Shown here one piece after another: positions 30,929 to 38,898 of a stretch of DNA of 64,000 bases. Made by a program: the position numbers and the translations under genes. The notes under the pieces were generated by a model. The model did no database searches, had not been told where the DNA came from, and saw only the letters and a program-made list of their open reading frames with translations. Where the stretch lies: NCBI RefSeq assembly GCF_023100945.1, contig NZ_CP064689.1, positions 1,904,001-1,968,000 of the forward strand, read 5' to 3'. Numbering within the stretch: position 1 is the first letter of the stretch; the number at the start of each line of letters is the position of its first letter. Origin of the DNA: Bradyrhizobium sp. 200 (GTDB taxonomy: Bacteria; Pseudomonadota; Alphaproteobacteria; Rhizobiales; Xanthobacteraceae).

Positions 30929-31852
30929 TCATTGAAGGGATGTTCTTTTCGCTTCCTTGACGACCCAGTCGGCAAACAGCGCGACACGCCTGTCATTAGC
31001 CAGGGCGGCAGGCCAGCGGATGACGTGCGCCTTGCTGGACGTCATATCCCAGTTCGACGACACGACGCGGCAAAGCCGCTTTTCCGCGAGTGCATCATGA
31101 ACAAGCAAAGACCTGGCTAGAACGACGCCGCTGCCCTGCAAGGCGGCAGTGATTGCCGTACCGAGATTATCGAAGCGAAGCCCGGCCCGAACGGGAGCCG
31201 TGACGCCCAGTCGTTCGAACCACACCGGCCACGACCATTCCGCGCCGTCGTTCCGGCCAACGAGGCCCTTGTGCAGTACTGGTAAAGTCCCGAGCACGTG
31301 CGGCTCCCGCAATGGCCGCCCACGCGGCAGCAGAGACGGGATCGCAACCGGGAAAACCATCTCGTCGAACAACAGGCGCTGGGTCGATGTGGCGCGCGTG
31401 CCAGCTTTGGGAAGCCATCGGATCTGCACGTCGAGATCGAGGGCGCGCGCTTGAACATCGCTTTCGATGATGCAGAGTTCGATCGCAATATCGGGATATG
31501 CGGACGCAAACTCCGGCAGACGCCGCACCAGCCAGTAGTTCGCAAGGGCGGAGCCTAGTCCGATCTTGAGTGTCAGCGGCCGCACCGACGCACGCGAGCG
31601 GGCGCGTAGCTCTGCCATCTCGTCAAGCAGCCGCCCGAGTCCCTCGGCCAAGGTGACGCCGGCTGCGGTTGGCAACAGACCGCCCCCTGTACGATCAAGC
31701 AACCGCGCGCCGACAAAGCCCTCGAGTTTCTTCAGTCGATGGCTGATCGCGCTTTGTGTGAGCCCCAGCTCACCGGCCGCGAGCGTCATGCTGCGATGAC
31801 GCAGCGCCGCGTCGAACGCAATCAGGCCATCAAAAGGGGGAAGAGCACGCAT
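30929..31852 (-). CDS. LysR-family transcriptional regulator (GcvA-like)
   Basis: A 307-residue regulator. The N-terminal winged helix reads FDAALRHRSMTLAAGELGLTQSAISHRLKKLEGFVGARLLDR. The remaining part is the periplasmic-binding-like effector domain. The PPFDGLIAFDAA opening is typical of the GcvA/AmpR subgroup. It is divergent from the MFS exporter gene, the classical arrangement of a LysR regulator controlling its neighbour. The ATG at 31852 fits the family start; codons upstream look non-coding. Confidence 0.9.
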   Translation of the reverse strand: MRALPPFDGLIAFDAALRHRSMTLAAGELGLTQSAISHRLKKLEGFVGARLLDRTGGGLLPTAAGVTLAEGLGRLLDEMAELRARSRASVRPLTLKIGLGSALANYWLVRRLPEFASAYPDIAIELCIIESDVQARALDLDVQIRWLPKAGTRATSTQRLLFDEMVFPVAIPSLLPRGRPLREPHVLGTLPVLHKGLVGRNDGAEWSWPVWFERLGVTAPVRAGLRFDNLGTAITAALQGSGVVLARSLLVHDALAEKRLCRVVSSNWDMTSSKAHVIRWPAALANDRRVALFADWVVKEAKRTSLQ

Positions 31853-31861
31853 GCCAGCACT

Positions 31862-31876
31862 ATGAACGACATTCAT
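31862..31876. promoter_or_regulatory. Candidate LysR operator between the divergent genes
   Basis: The inverted repeat ATGAA-CGACA-TTCAT lies 9 bases upstream of the lysR start in the ~100-base divergent promoter region. LysR proteins usually bind interrupted palindromes of about 15 bases such as this. The assignment rests on position and symmetry only. Confidence 0.35.
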
Positions 31877-31955
31877 GGCGATGTGAACAGTCGGCGTTGG
31901 TAGAAAGCGGCAATCCAAGACACGAGTAGCCGTCACGCAGGTCAGAACTCGCACG

Positions 31956-33356
31956 ATGACGCAACCAACAAGTATGTCCGACAGTGGCTCCGGTCGGGCT
32001 GCACAATCCATGACGCCGGCCCTGCTGTTAGGTATGGCGGGTTTCCTCACCAACTTTGATGTGACGGCGGTGGTCATCGCGTTGCCGACGGTTGCGCGAG
32101 AACTCGGGTTCGACGTAGCTGGATATGCCTGGATCATGGATGCCTATAGTTTGGCCTTCACAGCCTGCTTGTTGTTTGCGGGGGCGTTGGCGGATCGGTA
32201 TGGGCGGCGGCGAGCGATGCTTGTTGGCAATGGCATCTTTGCTCTCGCGTCGTTGGCGTGTGGGATGGCATGGGACGGACCGACGCTATTGGTCGCTCGC
32301 GCACTACAGGGGATCGGGGCTGCATTCATCGTGACTGGCGGCTTCGCGCTGATCGCCAGCGTTTATATGCAAGCAAGGGCGCGCACAGACGCGTTTGCCT
32401 TGGTTGGTGTCATGTCCGGCGTCGCGATGGCATTTGGTCCGACGGTGGGCGGACTTGTCTCATCGTGGATCGGCTGGCGCTGGATTTTCCTCATCAACTT
32501 GCCAGCATGCGCGTTGGTCGCGTGGAGCGTACCGCGGCTGGTCGCGGAGGCGCGCGAGGCAGTGCCCCGGCCGCTCGACCCCCTGGGCGTCGTATTGTTT
32601 ACTTCCGCGCTTACTGCGCTTGTCGAGGCACTGTTGCATGGCCGCACGTCGACGTCACATATGGTGGCGGGTCTCGCGCTAGGTGCGGTGTTTCTGGCTG
32701 CATTCGGCATGCAGCAGAGAAGCCGCGACAACCCGATCCTCGATCCCGGCATATTCGTCCAGCGGGCCATGATCGGAATTGCGATCCTCCTGTGCGCCGT
32801 GTCGATCGGCTACTGGGCGATCCTCGTCTACTTGCCACTCTTCTTTGCTGCTGCCTTCGACTGGTCCTCGGAAGTGGCCGGCATCGCGCTGCTGACGGCC
32901 ACGCTGCCGATGCTGTTCCTGCCGCCGATGGGCGGCCGGCTTGTCGATCGTCTGGGATGGCGGCTTCACTTCGCCTTGGCGCTCGCGATTCTGGCAGCGG
33001 GCAATGCCACCATTGCGATCGCGCTGATCTCAGATGGTTCAGCGCCGCCGCCAATTCCGACTTTCTGCGGGATTGCCGCGATTGGGGTCGGCGTCGCTCT
33101 GGCTCACCCGCAACTGTCCGGCGCGGCCGTGTCGCTTGTGCCCTCGGATCTTGCTGGCCTGGCATCTGCTGTGACAGTCGTCATGCGCCAGGCCGGCTTC
33201 GCGGTCGGCATCGCAGTTCTCGGCGCGGTGCTTCATATCCAGGAATCGGCGATCAGCTACGTCTGGCTGTTCTCGGCAGCGGCAGTGGCATCAGCGGCAG
33301 GACTGGTCGCGGCTCTCGTCTTGCTGCCCACACCAGCGGGCGCGTCAAAAAAGTAG
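31956..33356 (+). CDS. DHA2-type (EmrB/QacA) MFS multidrug exporter
   Basis: A 466-residue transporter with about 14 hydrophobic helices. The DHA2 hallmarks are NFDVTAVVIALPTVARELG in helix 1, LADRYGRRRAMLVG in the 2-3 loop and GVMSGVAMAFGPTVGGLVSSWIGWRWIFLINLP in helices 5-6. It exports drugs or toxic organics by proton antiport. It is divergent from, and probably controlled by, the adjacent LysR gene. Base composition of the pair is somewhat less GC-rich than neighbours, suggesting acquisition as a unit. The 269 bases that follow hold no recognisable feature. Confidence 0.9.
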   Translation: MTQPTSMSDSGSGRAAQSMTPALLLGMAGFLTNFDVTAVVIALPTVARELGFDVAGYAWIMDAYSLAFTACLLFAGALADRYGRRRAMLVGNGIFALASLACGMAWDGPTLLVARALQGIGAAFIVTGGFALIASVYMQARARTDAFALVGVMSGVAMAFGPTVGGLVSSWIGWRWIFLINLPACALVAWSVPRLVAEAREAVPRPLDPLGVVLFTSALTALVEALLHGRTSTSHMVAGLALGAVFLAAFGMQQRSRDNPILDPGIFVQRAMIGIAILLCAVSIGYWAILVYLPLFFAAAFDWSSEVAGIALLTATLPMLFLPPMGGRLVDRLGWRLHFALALAILAAGNATIAIALISDGSAPPPIPTFCGIAAIGVGVALAHPQLSGAAVSLVPSDLAGLASAVTVVMRQAGFAVGIAVLGAVLHIQESAISYVWLFSAAAVASAAGLVAALVLLPTPAGASKK

Positions 33357-33625
33357 CGGCGCCCGGAATGTTGAAATCTGTGCCCATCGCATCATTTCGC
33401 TGCGGCCCGCCACCTTCGTGTTGAAACCGCTGGTGGTAGGCGAGGGCCTGCAGCGACGCTGTTCGCTCAGAGGTTGTACATTGTGGCGGCCGTCGCAGTT
33501 TGGTTCCAAACATAGCCCTGTTTCACCACGGCGCCGCCGGACTTAAACATCATCGCGCCCGAACTGCCCTCTTCAGCTTGTTCCCGCAACATGTGTTGCG
33601 TGTGCGTGCGTGAAGAGGTGCGTTG

Positions 33626-34324
33626 ATGCGTTTCGTTTCCTGGGGGATTGTTGCCGCTTGCGGCTTTTTACTGGCAGGTCCGGCGGCGAAGGCTGCTGAA
33701 ATCCGTATTCCGGACCTGCCTTCGCCTCACTACAACTGGACCGGATTCTATGCGGGCGTGTACGGCGGAGGGGCGTACGCGGCGTGGGCCGCTGATTACT
33801 GCCGAAATGGCGCTTGTCGTCATGCGGAGGGGCAAGCGGGCGGCTTCGCGGTCGGCGTCTATGGCGGCTACAATTATCAGTTCGCCAACCGCTTTGTGAT
33901 CGGCGGCGAACTCGATTGGGGCAAGTCCACGTCGTCACGGGACGAACTGATCTTTGGCGACAGTGCGTTGCTGTCCGGGTTCGGCGCGTTCGGCTCCGCA
34001 CGCCTGCGCGCAGGCTACGCGTTCGACCGCCTGCTGGCGTTTGGCGCGGTCGGCGTCGGCGTGGCCAGCATCAGCAACGGCTACCGCTACACCGTTCAGA
34101 AAGGGTGCGACACCCTGCAGGAATTCCTCTGGAACGAACAGGTCAAGGCCGGGCTGATCGTGGGCGGCGGCATCGAGTATGCTTTCACCAAGCATTTCGT
34201 CGGGCGCGGTGAATATCTCTACGCCGATTATGGCAGCGTCACGCTGTCCAGCCGGGACCGCACCCGCACCGAATTCCGCAACGAGATGCATCTCGTGCGC
34301 GTGGGCGCCAGCTATCGGTTCTGA
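33626..34324 (+). CDS. Outer membrane beta-barrel protein (Omp25/Omp31-like)
   Basis: A 232-residue porin-like small barrel. A signal peptide (MRFVSWGIVAACGFLLAGPAAKA) is followed by the rhizobial Omp25 hallmark YNWTGFYAGVYGGGAY, alternating amphipathic strands such as AGGFAVGVYGGYNYQF and VIGGELDW, and a C-terminal aromatic Phe in VRVGASYRF, the BAM recognition signal. Three Cys in the mature part (YCRNGACRH and GCD) are unusual for barrels and could form a loop disulfide. The ATG at 33626 follows GAAGAGG. Confidence 0.9.
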   Translation: MRFVSWGIVAACGFLLAGPAAKAAEIRIPDLPSPHYNWTGFYAGVYGGGAYAAWAADYCRNGACRHAEGQAGGFAVGVYGGYNYQFANRFVIGGELDWGKSTSSRDELIFGDSALLSGFGAFGSARLRAGYAFDRLLAFGAVGVGVASISNGYRYTVQKGCDTLQEFLWNEQVKAGLIVGGGIEYAFTKHFVGRGEYLYADYGSVTLSSRDRTRTEFRNEMHLVRVGASYRF

Positions 34325-34396
34325 TACTTCACTCGGGACTATTTCGTCCGGGATGGTCCGGCGGCGATTGGCTGCCGGATCATTCGGGGCATGATT

Positions 34397-35383
34397 TTAT
34401 GAGTGCGGCGCGGTGATCGCCTTGCGGATCGCTGCGAGCGGCGCGGTGTCGTCGAACTCAAGATCCTCGCCAACCCGCTTCAATCCGAGGTCGCGCCATA
34501 GCGCAGCGAGATCGGGGCTCACGGGCTTCGGCCCCATCTCGTTGTGGAGCCGGGTCAGCACGTCGACGCCGACGGCCTTGTCGGCGGTTGCGAGAATACG
34601 CTCGATCGACCAATCCTGCTCATGGCTGCCGCCGGCGGCGAGCACACCGCGCATCGCGTCCTGCAAGCCGCGGCGATTATTCGTCTGCTTTCGGATTTCG
34701 ATATCGGCCAACAGGCAGAACATCGCGCCGCCCCAGTATTTGCGTCCCCAGGTGGGCGTGTTGTCGAGGCCCTGATCGCCGGCCTGCGGCAAGCCTTTTG
34801 GCATGTCGCGCATCATTGCCTGCCAGATTTCCCGCGCCGTGAGGTCGCCGGCCTGCACCCGCGCGACCGGCTCGACATAGACCGCAAGCCCCTCTGACAG
34901 CCAGGCGTAGCGATCGGGCATATCGGGCAGGGCGGTATGCACCATCTCGTGCACCATCACCCAGTCGCGCCGCAAAACATCCTCGGTGGAATCGCGGCCG
35001 AGCGGAATGCGGATGGCGGCGCCGCGATAGCCCCACGTCGTGCCGCCGCGAATGCGCCCGCCGTCGACGGGCACCAGTAACAGCCGCAGCGAGGCGACGG
35101 GAAACCGCCCGTAATAGGTCGTGACGGCGCGGGCCGACATCCTGATCCAGTCGAGCAGTTTTTCCTTGGGGAGCGTGATGTCGCCCGGCGCGAACGCGAC
35201 ATGGATGGTGCCGCCGGGCACTTCGAGATCGGTTCTGGGCAGCCGGTCGAACGCATCGTAGGGCATGCGGTCGCCGCGCATATATTCCGATTGCGCATCG
35301 GCGCGGAACGACAGGGCGCTTGCCAGCATCGTGGCGAGGACGGCGCCGGCAACGGTCCAGCGAAAGGCGCCGGCGGCTTTCAT
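34397..35383 (-). CDS. Secreted zinc-metallopeptidase-like protein (HEXXH gluzincin)
   Basis: A 328-residue protein with a signal peptide (about residues 1-30, AGAVLATMLASALSFRADA). It carries the zinc motif HEMVH followed 18 residues later by the Glu of WLSEGLAVYVE, the gluzincin arrangement of peptidase-MA-like proteins. It would act in the periplasm. Its ATG overlaps the stop of the creatininase-like gene (ATGA), so it is translationally coupled to it and probably the last gene of the bufferin operon. Substrate unknown; clipping of the precursors or copper-damaged proteins is a speculative idea. Confidence 0.82.
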   Translation of the reverse strand: MKAAGAFRWTVAGAVLATMLASALSFRADAQSEYMRGDRMPYDAFDRLPRTDLEVPGGTIHVAFAPGDITLPKEKLLDWIRMSARAVTTYYGRFPVASLRLLLVPVDGGRIRGGTTWGYRGAAIRIPLGRDSTEDVLRRDWVMVHEMVHTALPDMPDRYAWLSEGLAVYVEPVARVQAGDLTAREIWQAMMRDMPKGLPQAGDQGLDNTPTWGRKYWGGAMFCLLADIEIRKQTNNRRGLQDAMRGVLAAGGSHEQDWSIERILATADKAVGVDVLTRLHNEMGPKPVSPDLAALWRDLGLKRVGEDLEFDDTAPLAAIRKAITAPHS

Positions 35384-36168
35384 CTCAGCACGCTTTGGAC
35401 CGCGGCCAATCGGTGCTCGCCGTGGCCCTGCGCGATGAACGTGGCAGCCTGTTCGTGGAGATCGTCAAGCATGGCGGCGAGCAAGGCTTCGCCCTTGGCC
35501 GATGTCGCCCGCGTCGGATCGCCATAACTGCCCGAGCGGCTGTAATTCGGCGAATTCGGATCCAACGGCGTCAATGCGCCCGGCATCGCCTGTTTCAGGT
35601 CGGGGCTGGCTTCGGCGCGCGTCATGTCGACCAGATGCGGCGCCAGCGCCAGCATCAGCGACGTCTCCAGTTCGTCGGCATGGCTGCCATGGCCCTGTTC
35701 GGACAATTGCCTGGCCACGCGGGGATAGCGCGGACCTTCGTGAATCCACAAATGCTTGACCCGGTCGCTCGCAAGGCGCGCCAGCGCGCGATCGACCGGC
35801 GCCAGCGTGCTGATCCCGGTATTGAGCACGAGCAGCTTCGAGCATCCGCTGCCGAGAATCTGCCCCGCAACCTCGCGCACGAGCGCCTCGAAGGTCGAAA
35901 TCGAAAGGCTGCTGCTGCCGGCATATTCGACAAAGGCGGGGTAATGGCCGTAGGTCAGCGTCGGCCAGATCAGCGCGCCGATTTTTCCCGCCATCTGGCC
36001 TGCGAGCCATTCGGCCTGAATACGGTCGGTATTGAGCGGAAGGTGGAAGCCGTGCTGCTTGGCCGCGGCGCCGATCGGCAATATGGCCGCCGCACCATCA
36101 CCGATGCGCCGCGCGACTTCGTCCCAATGCATGCGCTCGATGAAATGGCGATCGGTGTCTATTTCCAT
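35380..36168 (-). CDS. Creatininase-like protein lacking canonical metal ligands
   Basis: A 262-residue protein with the creatininase/amidohydrolase fold signatures LPIGAAAKQHGFHLPLNTD and HADELETSLML. Compared with creatininase (metal ligands Glu34, His36, Asp45, His120, Glu122), His39 and Asp48 are kept, but the Glu is Lys37 and the NGHYEN segment is NTGIST, so three ligands are gone. Catalysis of the usual type is unlikely. It starts 17 bases after bufC with an AGAGGGG ribosome-binding site, and it overlaps the following peptidase gene by four bases, so it belongs to the bufferin operon. Confidence 0.8.
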   Translation of the reverse strand: MEIDTDRHFIERMHWDEVARRIGDGAAAILPIGAAAKQHGFHLPLNTDRIQAEWLAGQMAGKIGALIWPTLTYGHYPAFVEYAGSSSLSISTFEALVREVAGQILGSGCSKLLVLNTGISTLAPVDRALARLASDRVKHLWIHEGPRYPRVARQLSEQGHGSHADELETSLMLALAPHLVDMTRAEASPDLKQAMPGALTPLDPNSPNYSRSGSYGDPTRATSAKGEALLAAMLDDLHEQAATFIAQGHGEHRLAAVQSVLR

Positions 36169-36185
36169 TCGCCGGGCGCCCCTCT

Positions 36186-36971
36186 CTATGAGCCGACGGA
36201 AACATCCGTCAAAAGTCCTGTCGTGATCCAGCCGTGCAGATAGCCCGCGCCGCGGCTTGCCGCGCTGTCGGGGTCGTCATAGGTAGCTAACATTTCGCAG
36301 AGCACGCCGAACGGAATGCCGTTCGCGGCCTCGTCCCACATCATCGCTTCCTCCGCCGGAAGCTCGCGGAACATCGGCGTGACGTCCTGGCGCCAGATCA
36401 GGAGATGCGCAGGCTGCTCCAGTCCGGCGGCGTCCGGCGGCGCTTCGTCGTTCTTGAGCGCGAGCCAGATCGCAGCCGCGTTGGTCGAAAGCTCGAGCCT
36501 GGAGGCGCTGGGATGCGGCCTGAATCGGAGGCCCGACCATGCTTCGGGCGCAAAGCCCGCCATCTCGTTAAGCGCGACGACCTTGCCTTCCGCGGCGTCG
36601 AAGGCGTCGTTGAGCGCCTTTTCGAGTGCTGCGAGATCGGACAGCTCGGGGTGCTCGGAATAGGGTGCGGTCGATTTCAGGAATTCCGGCAGGCCTTGCG
36701 AGAACCAGCGCAGGTTCGGGTGTCCCGACGGGCGCGCCTTGACGTAAGCGTGGCCCATCTCGTCGAACATCTCGTCGCCGAGATAAAGATGCAGCAGCTC
36801 GTGGTCGTTGCGCATCGCCTCGACCAGCCGCGAACCATAGGCATAGCGATAGACGCCGAACAGCACGTCGCGCTTCTCTCGCGGGCTGTCGAGGATTTCA
36901 GCCAGCACCTTTTCGTCGCCATCGAGGATGCCGCGCTGAAAATCGGCCTGCTGTCGCGCGAAGTCGCTCAT
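36186..36971 (-). CDS. bufC: BufC-type partner protein (DUF2063/HvfC-like)
   Basis: A 261-residue protein. The N-terminal DUF2063 domain (FARQQADFQRGILDG through VYRYAYGSRLVEAMRNDHELLHLYLGDEMF) is shared by HvfC/BufC proteins. These accompany DUF692 enzymes and present the precursor peptide for modification. A second all-alpha/beta domain follows (about 130-261). Its ATG overlaps the bufB stop (ATGA), giving translational coupling and, by analogy, a BufB-BufC complex in the cytoplasm. Confidence 0.88.
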   Translation of the reverse strand: MSDFARQQADFQRGILDGDEKVLAEILDSPREKRDVLFGVYRYAYGSRLVEAMRNDHELLHLYLGDEMFDEMGHAYVKARPSGHPNLRWFSQGLPEFLKSTAPYSEHPELSDLAALEKALNDAFDAAEGKVVALNEMAGFAPEAWSGLRFRPHPSASRLELSTNAAAIWLALKNDEAPPDAAGLEQPAHLLIWRQDVTPMFRELPAEEAMMWDEAANGIPFGVLCEMLATYDDPDSAASRGAGYLHGWITTGLLTDVSVGS

Positions 36972-37873
36972 CCCGCCTGCTTGCCTACGGGGAGGATTTT
37001 CTCGGCCATCTCGCGGGTCCTAGCAACCTCGACCAGCAGTTCGTCGAGCGGCGGAATGTTGTCGTCGCGCTCGATCATGGTCGAGACCCGACCGAAGCGC
37101 TTCAACGCCGAGGCGTAGAGATCCCAGACATCCTCGCACACCGGATGGTCGTGGGTGTCGATGATATGGGTGCCCATGTGGCTGTGGCCGGCCATGTGAA
37201 ACTGCACCACGCGATCCGCCGGGATTCCATTGAGGAAGGTCAAGGGATCGTAGCCGTGGTTGAAGGCGCTGACATAGACGTTGTTGACGTCGAACAGGAG
37301 CCAGCATCCGGAGCGTCGCGACAGCTCGGACAGGAATTCCCATTCCGTCATCTCGGAATTGTTGAACTGGACATAGGTCGAGACATTCTCGAGCACGATG
37401 GCGCGGCCGAGGAAGTCCTGCACGAGCTGCACGCGGCTCACGACGTGATCGAGCGCTTCCTTCGTGTAGGGGATCGGCAGGAGATCATGCAGGTTCTTGC
37501 CGTGGACGCCGGTCCAGCACAGATGGTCCGACACCCATTTAGGCTCGACGCGCCTGGCGAGGTCCCTCAGGGCCTGCAGATATTCGAAATTCGGCGGCGC
37601 GGTAGAGGCGATCGACATCGACACGCCATGCATCACCACGGGATAGCGTTCGCAAATGCGATCGAGCGTGCGCAGCGGCTGGCCGCCGGGCAGCATGTAG
37701 TTTTCGCTGATGACCTCGAACCAGTCGATCGGCGGATTGCCGCCCAGGATTTCGTCGTAATGCTGATGGCGCAGGCCGAGACCGAAGCCGAGAAAGGCAG
37801 GCTTGGGCGATTTCGCCGGACGGTCTGCAGGCGCGGCCGCCGAGGTTTTTGGCAATCTGCTCGCGACGTTCAT
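36968..37873 (-). CDS. bufB: MNIO (DUF692) bufferin maturase BufB
   Basis: A 301-residue TIM-barrel multinuclear iron enzyme. In characterised bufferin systems this family converts precursor Cys to thiooxazole-type heterocycles that bind copper. Family motifs: GFGLGLRHQHYDEIL, DWFEVISENYM, VMHGVSMSI, WVSDHLCWTG, IVLENVSTYVQF, LLFDVNNVYVSAFNHG, VVQFHMAGHS and IERDDNIPPLDEL; these contain the iron-binding His, Glu and Asp residues. The ATG at 37873 follows GGAGACGAG. It lies 111 bases after the second precursor gene, beyond a hairpin, and overlaps bufC. Confidence 0.93.
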   Translation of the reverse strand: MNVASRLPKTSAAAPADRPAKSPKPAFLGFGLGLRHQHYDEILGGNPPIDWFEVISENYMLPGGQPLRTLDRICERYPVVMHGVSMSIASTAPPNFEYLQALRDLARRVEPKWVSDHLCWTGVHGKNLHDLLPIPYTKEALDHVVSRVQLVQDFLGRAIVLENVSTYVQFNNSEMTEWEFLSELSRRSGCWLLFDVNNVYVSAFNHGYDPLTFLNGIPADRVVQFHMAGHSHMGTHIIDTHDHPVCEDVWDLYASALKRFGRVSTMIERDDNIPPLDELLVEVARTREMAEKILPVGKQAG

Positions 37874-37946
37874 CTCGTCTCCGCTCGAACGGGTCAGCCA
37901 AATGCGGCCGCGTGTCCCAAACCGTTCCGTCAACCTAGCATGGATA

Positions 37947-37972
37947 CGAGGCCCGGCCTATACCGGGCCTCG
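37947..37972 (-). terminator. Hairpin between the second bufferin precursor and bufB
   Basis: A perfect 10-bp stem (CGAGGCCCGG with CCGGGCCTCG) around a 6-base loop lies 13-38 bases after the precursor stop. No U-run follows, so it probably acts as a partial terminator or an RNA-stabilising end. That would allow more precursor transcript than maturase transcript. Confidence 0.65.
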
Positions 37973-37984
37973 ATCGGGCCATCG

Positions 37985-38242
37985 CTAGGACGGCATATAC
38001 TTACCCTTGGCGGCGTCGCACTTCTCCTTGGTCATGGCCGAGAAGCCCTGACCCTTGCAGGCGTTCTGGCCCTTGCAGGCATTCGCCCCGCCCTTGCATG
38101 CGCTCTGACCCTTGCAGGCATTGGCGCCGACGCACTTACCCTCGCCGGCGGCGTAGGTCACGGTCGACACGGTGGCGCCGGCCAGGAACAGAGTGGCAGC
38201 GGCGGCGGCCAGCGCAGCGCCGGACTTGGATGTCATCTTCAT
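37985..38242 (-). CDS. bufA2: Bufferin precursor peptide, BufA2 type (copy 2)
   Basis: An 85-residue secreted precursor. A signal peptide (MKMTSKSGAALAAAAATLFL... ending near Ala31-Ala32) precedes a Cys-rich core with Cys at 37, 43, 49, 56, 62 and 75. The core repeats the unit ACKGQ/ACKGG four times (ANACKGQSACKGG then ANACKGQNACKGQ). In bufferins such Cys are modified by BufB and the exported product sequesters copper in the periplasm. A strong GGAGG ribosome-binding site precedes the ATG, and the gene has its own ECF-like promoter about 80 bases upstream. Confidence 0.88.
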   Translation of the reverse strand: MKMTSKSGAALAAAAATLFLAGATVSTVTYAAGEGKCVGANACKGQSACKGGANACKGQNACKGQGFSAMTKEKCDAAKGKYMPS

Positions 38243-38322
38243 GGTTATCCTCCAAAAGAAGTGTGAGGGTGCATCGCCCGCAAGCAGCGACAGTTCCAGC
38301 CGACAAACGGCACCCGGAGATA

Positions 38323-38350
38323 GCTACGCAGCGGGTCTGGCTTTGGTTAC
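38323..38350 (-). promoter_or_regulatory. ECF-type promoter of the second bufferin precursor
   Basis: On the minus strand GTAACC (38350-38345) is followed after exactly 16 bases by CGTAGC (38328-38323). The element ends 80 bases before the bufA2 copy 2 start. It matches the twin element upstream of copy 1 and resembles the GTAACC-N16-CGAA sites reported for Caulobacter SigF, whose regulon includes bufferin genes. No sigma factor gene is in the window. Confidence 0.7.
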
Positions 38351-38392
38351 GTGCCGGCCGAATTTATTTCAGCCACCGGACCGAAACAACGA

Positions 38393-38413
38393 GGGCCCGG
38401 CAGCGCCGGGCCC
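38393..38413 (-). terminator. Hairpin after the first bufferin precursor
   Basis: A perfect 9-bp stem GGGCCCGGC/GCCGGGCCC with a 3-base loop lies about 24 bases after the copy 1 stop. On the minus strand it is followed by TCGTTGTTT, a weak T-rich tail. It sits between copy 1 and the separate promoter of copy 2, so copy 1 is likely its own transcript. Confidence 0.7.
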
Positions 38414-38436
38414 CCTCTGCGCACCTGATCCGCCGA

Positions 38437-38700
38437 TCAACCCTTGACGAACTTGGCGCCCATGGCGGCGCACTGCTTTTCCGAGGTCGTCGAGAAGCCG
38501 GTGCCCTTGCAGGCGTTCTGGCCCTTGCAGGCATTGGCGGCGCCCTTGCAGGCGCTCTGGCCCTTGCAGGCGTTGCCGGCCATGCACTTGCCCGCGGCGG
38601 CGTTCGCTGATGTCGACACTGTCGACACCACCGAGCCGGCGAGGAACAGGGTGGCTGCGGCAGCGGCGAGCGTCGCGCCGGACTTGGAATTCAACTTCAT
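38437..38700 (-). CDS. bufA2: Bufferin precursor peptide, BufA2 type (copy 1)
   Basis: An 87-residue paralogue of the next gene. The signal peptide (to about Ala34, STSANA) precedes Cys at 39, 45, 51, 58, 64 and 77, with exactly the same Cys spacing as copy 2 (5, 5, 6, 5, 12 residues between). The core again repeats ACKGQ/ACKGA units. The main differences lie in the last 20 residues and the signal cleavage region. A GAGGAG ribosome-binding site precedes the ATG at 38700; the codons upstream to 38745 are not signal-like. Its ECF-like promoter is about 160 bases upstream. Confidence 0.88.
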   Translation of the reverse strand: MKLNSKSGATLAAAAATLFLAGSVVSTVSTSANAAAGKCMAGNACKGQSACKGAANACKGQNACKGTGFSTTSEKQCAAMGAKFVKG

Positions 38701-38862
38701 GACGATCTCCTCGATGATTGTTTGAAGACAATACGCCGTGCGCACCCGTTGATCTCTCGATCACGGACCCCACAACGCAAGCGATGTGACGGATGGCCAT
38801 CGGGTCACGAAGATTTGCCGGAAATGTCAAGTCTCCGTGACCTAAGTGTTCATCCAGAGCCA

Positions 38863-38890
38863 GCTACGGGGCATCGGGCGATTTGGTTAC
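38863..38890 (-). promoter_or_regulatory. ECF-type promoter of the first bufferin precursor
   Basis: On the minus strand GTAACC (38890-38885) is followed after exactly 16 bases by CGTAGC (38868-38863), identical in both boxes and spacing to the element before copy 2; AAA follows GTAACC in both. The spacer sequences otherwise differ, which argues for selection on the boxes. Binding by a SigF-like ECF factor is inferred from the published Caulobacter consensus. Confidence 0.72.
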
Positions 38891-38898
38891 AGAGTTTC

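Noticed and set aside
38317..38700. CRISPR-like array from the repeated ACKGQ-encoding DNA
   Set aside because: The repeats are short, codon-phased and inside two coding genes with signal peptides; there are no spacers.
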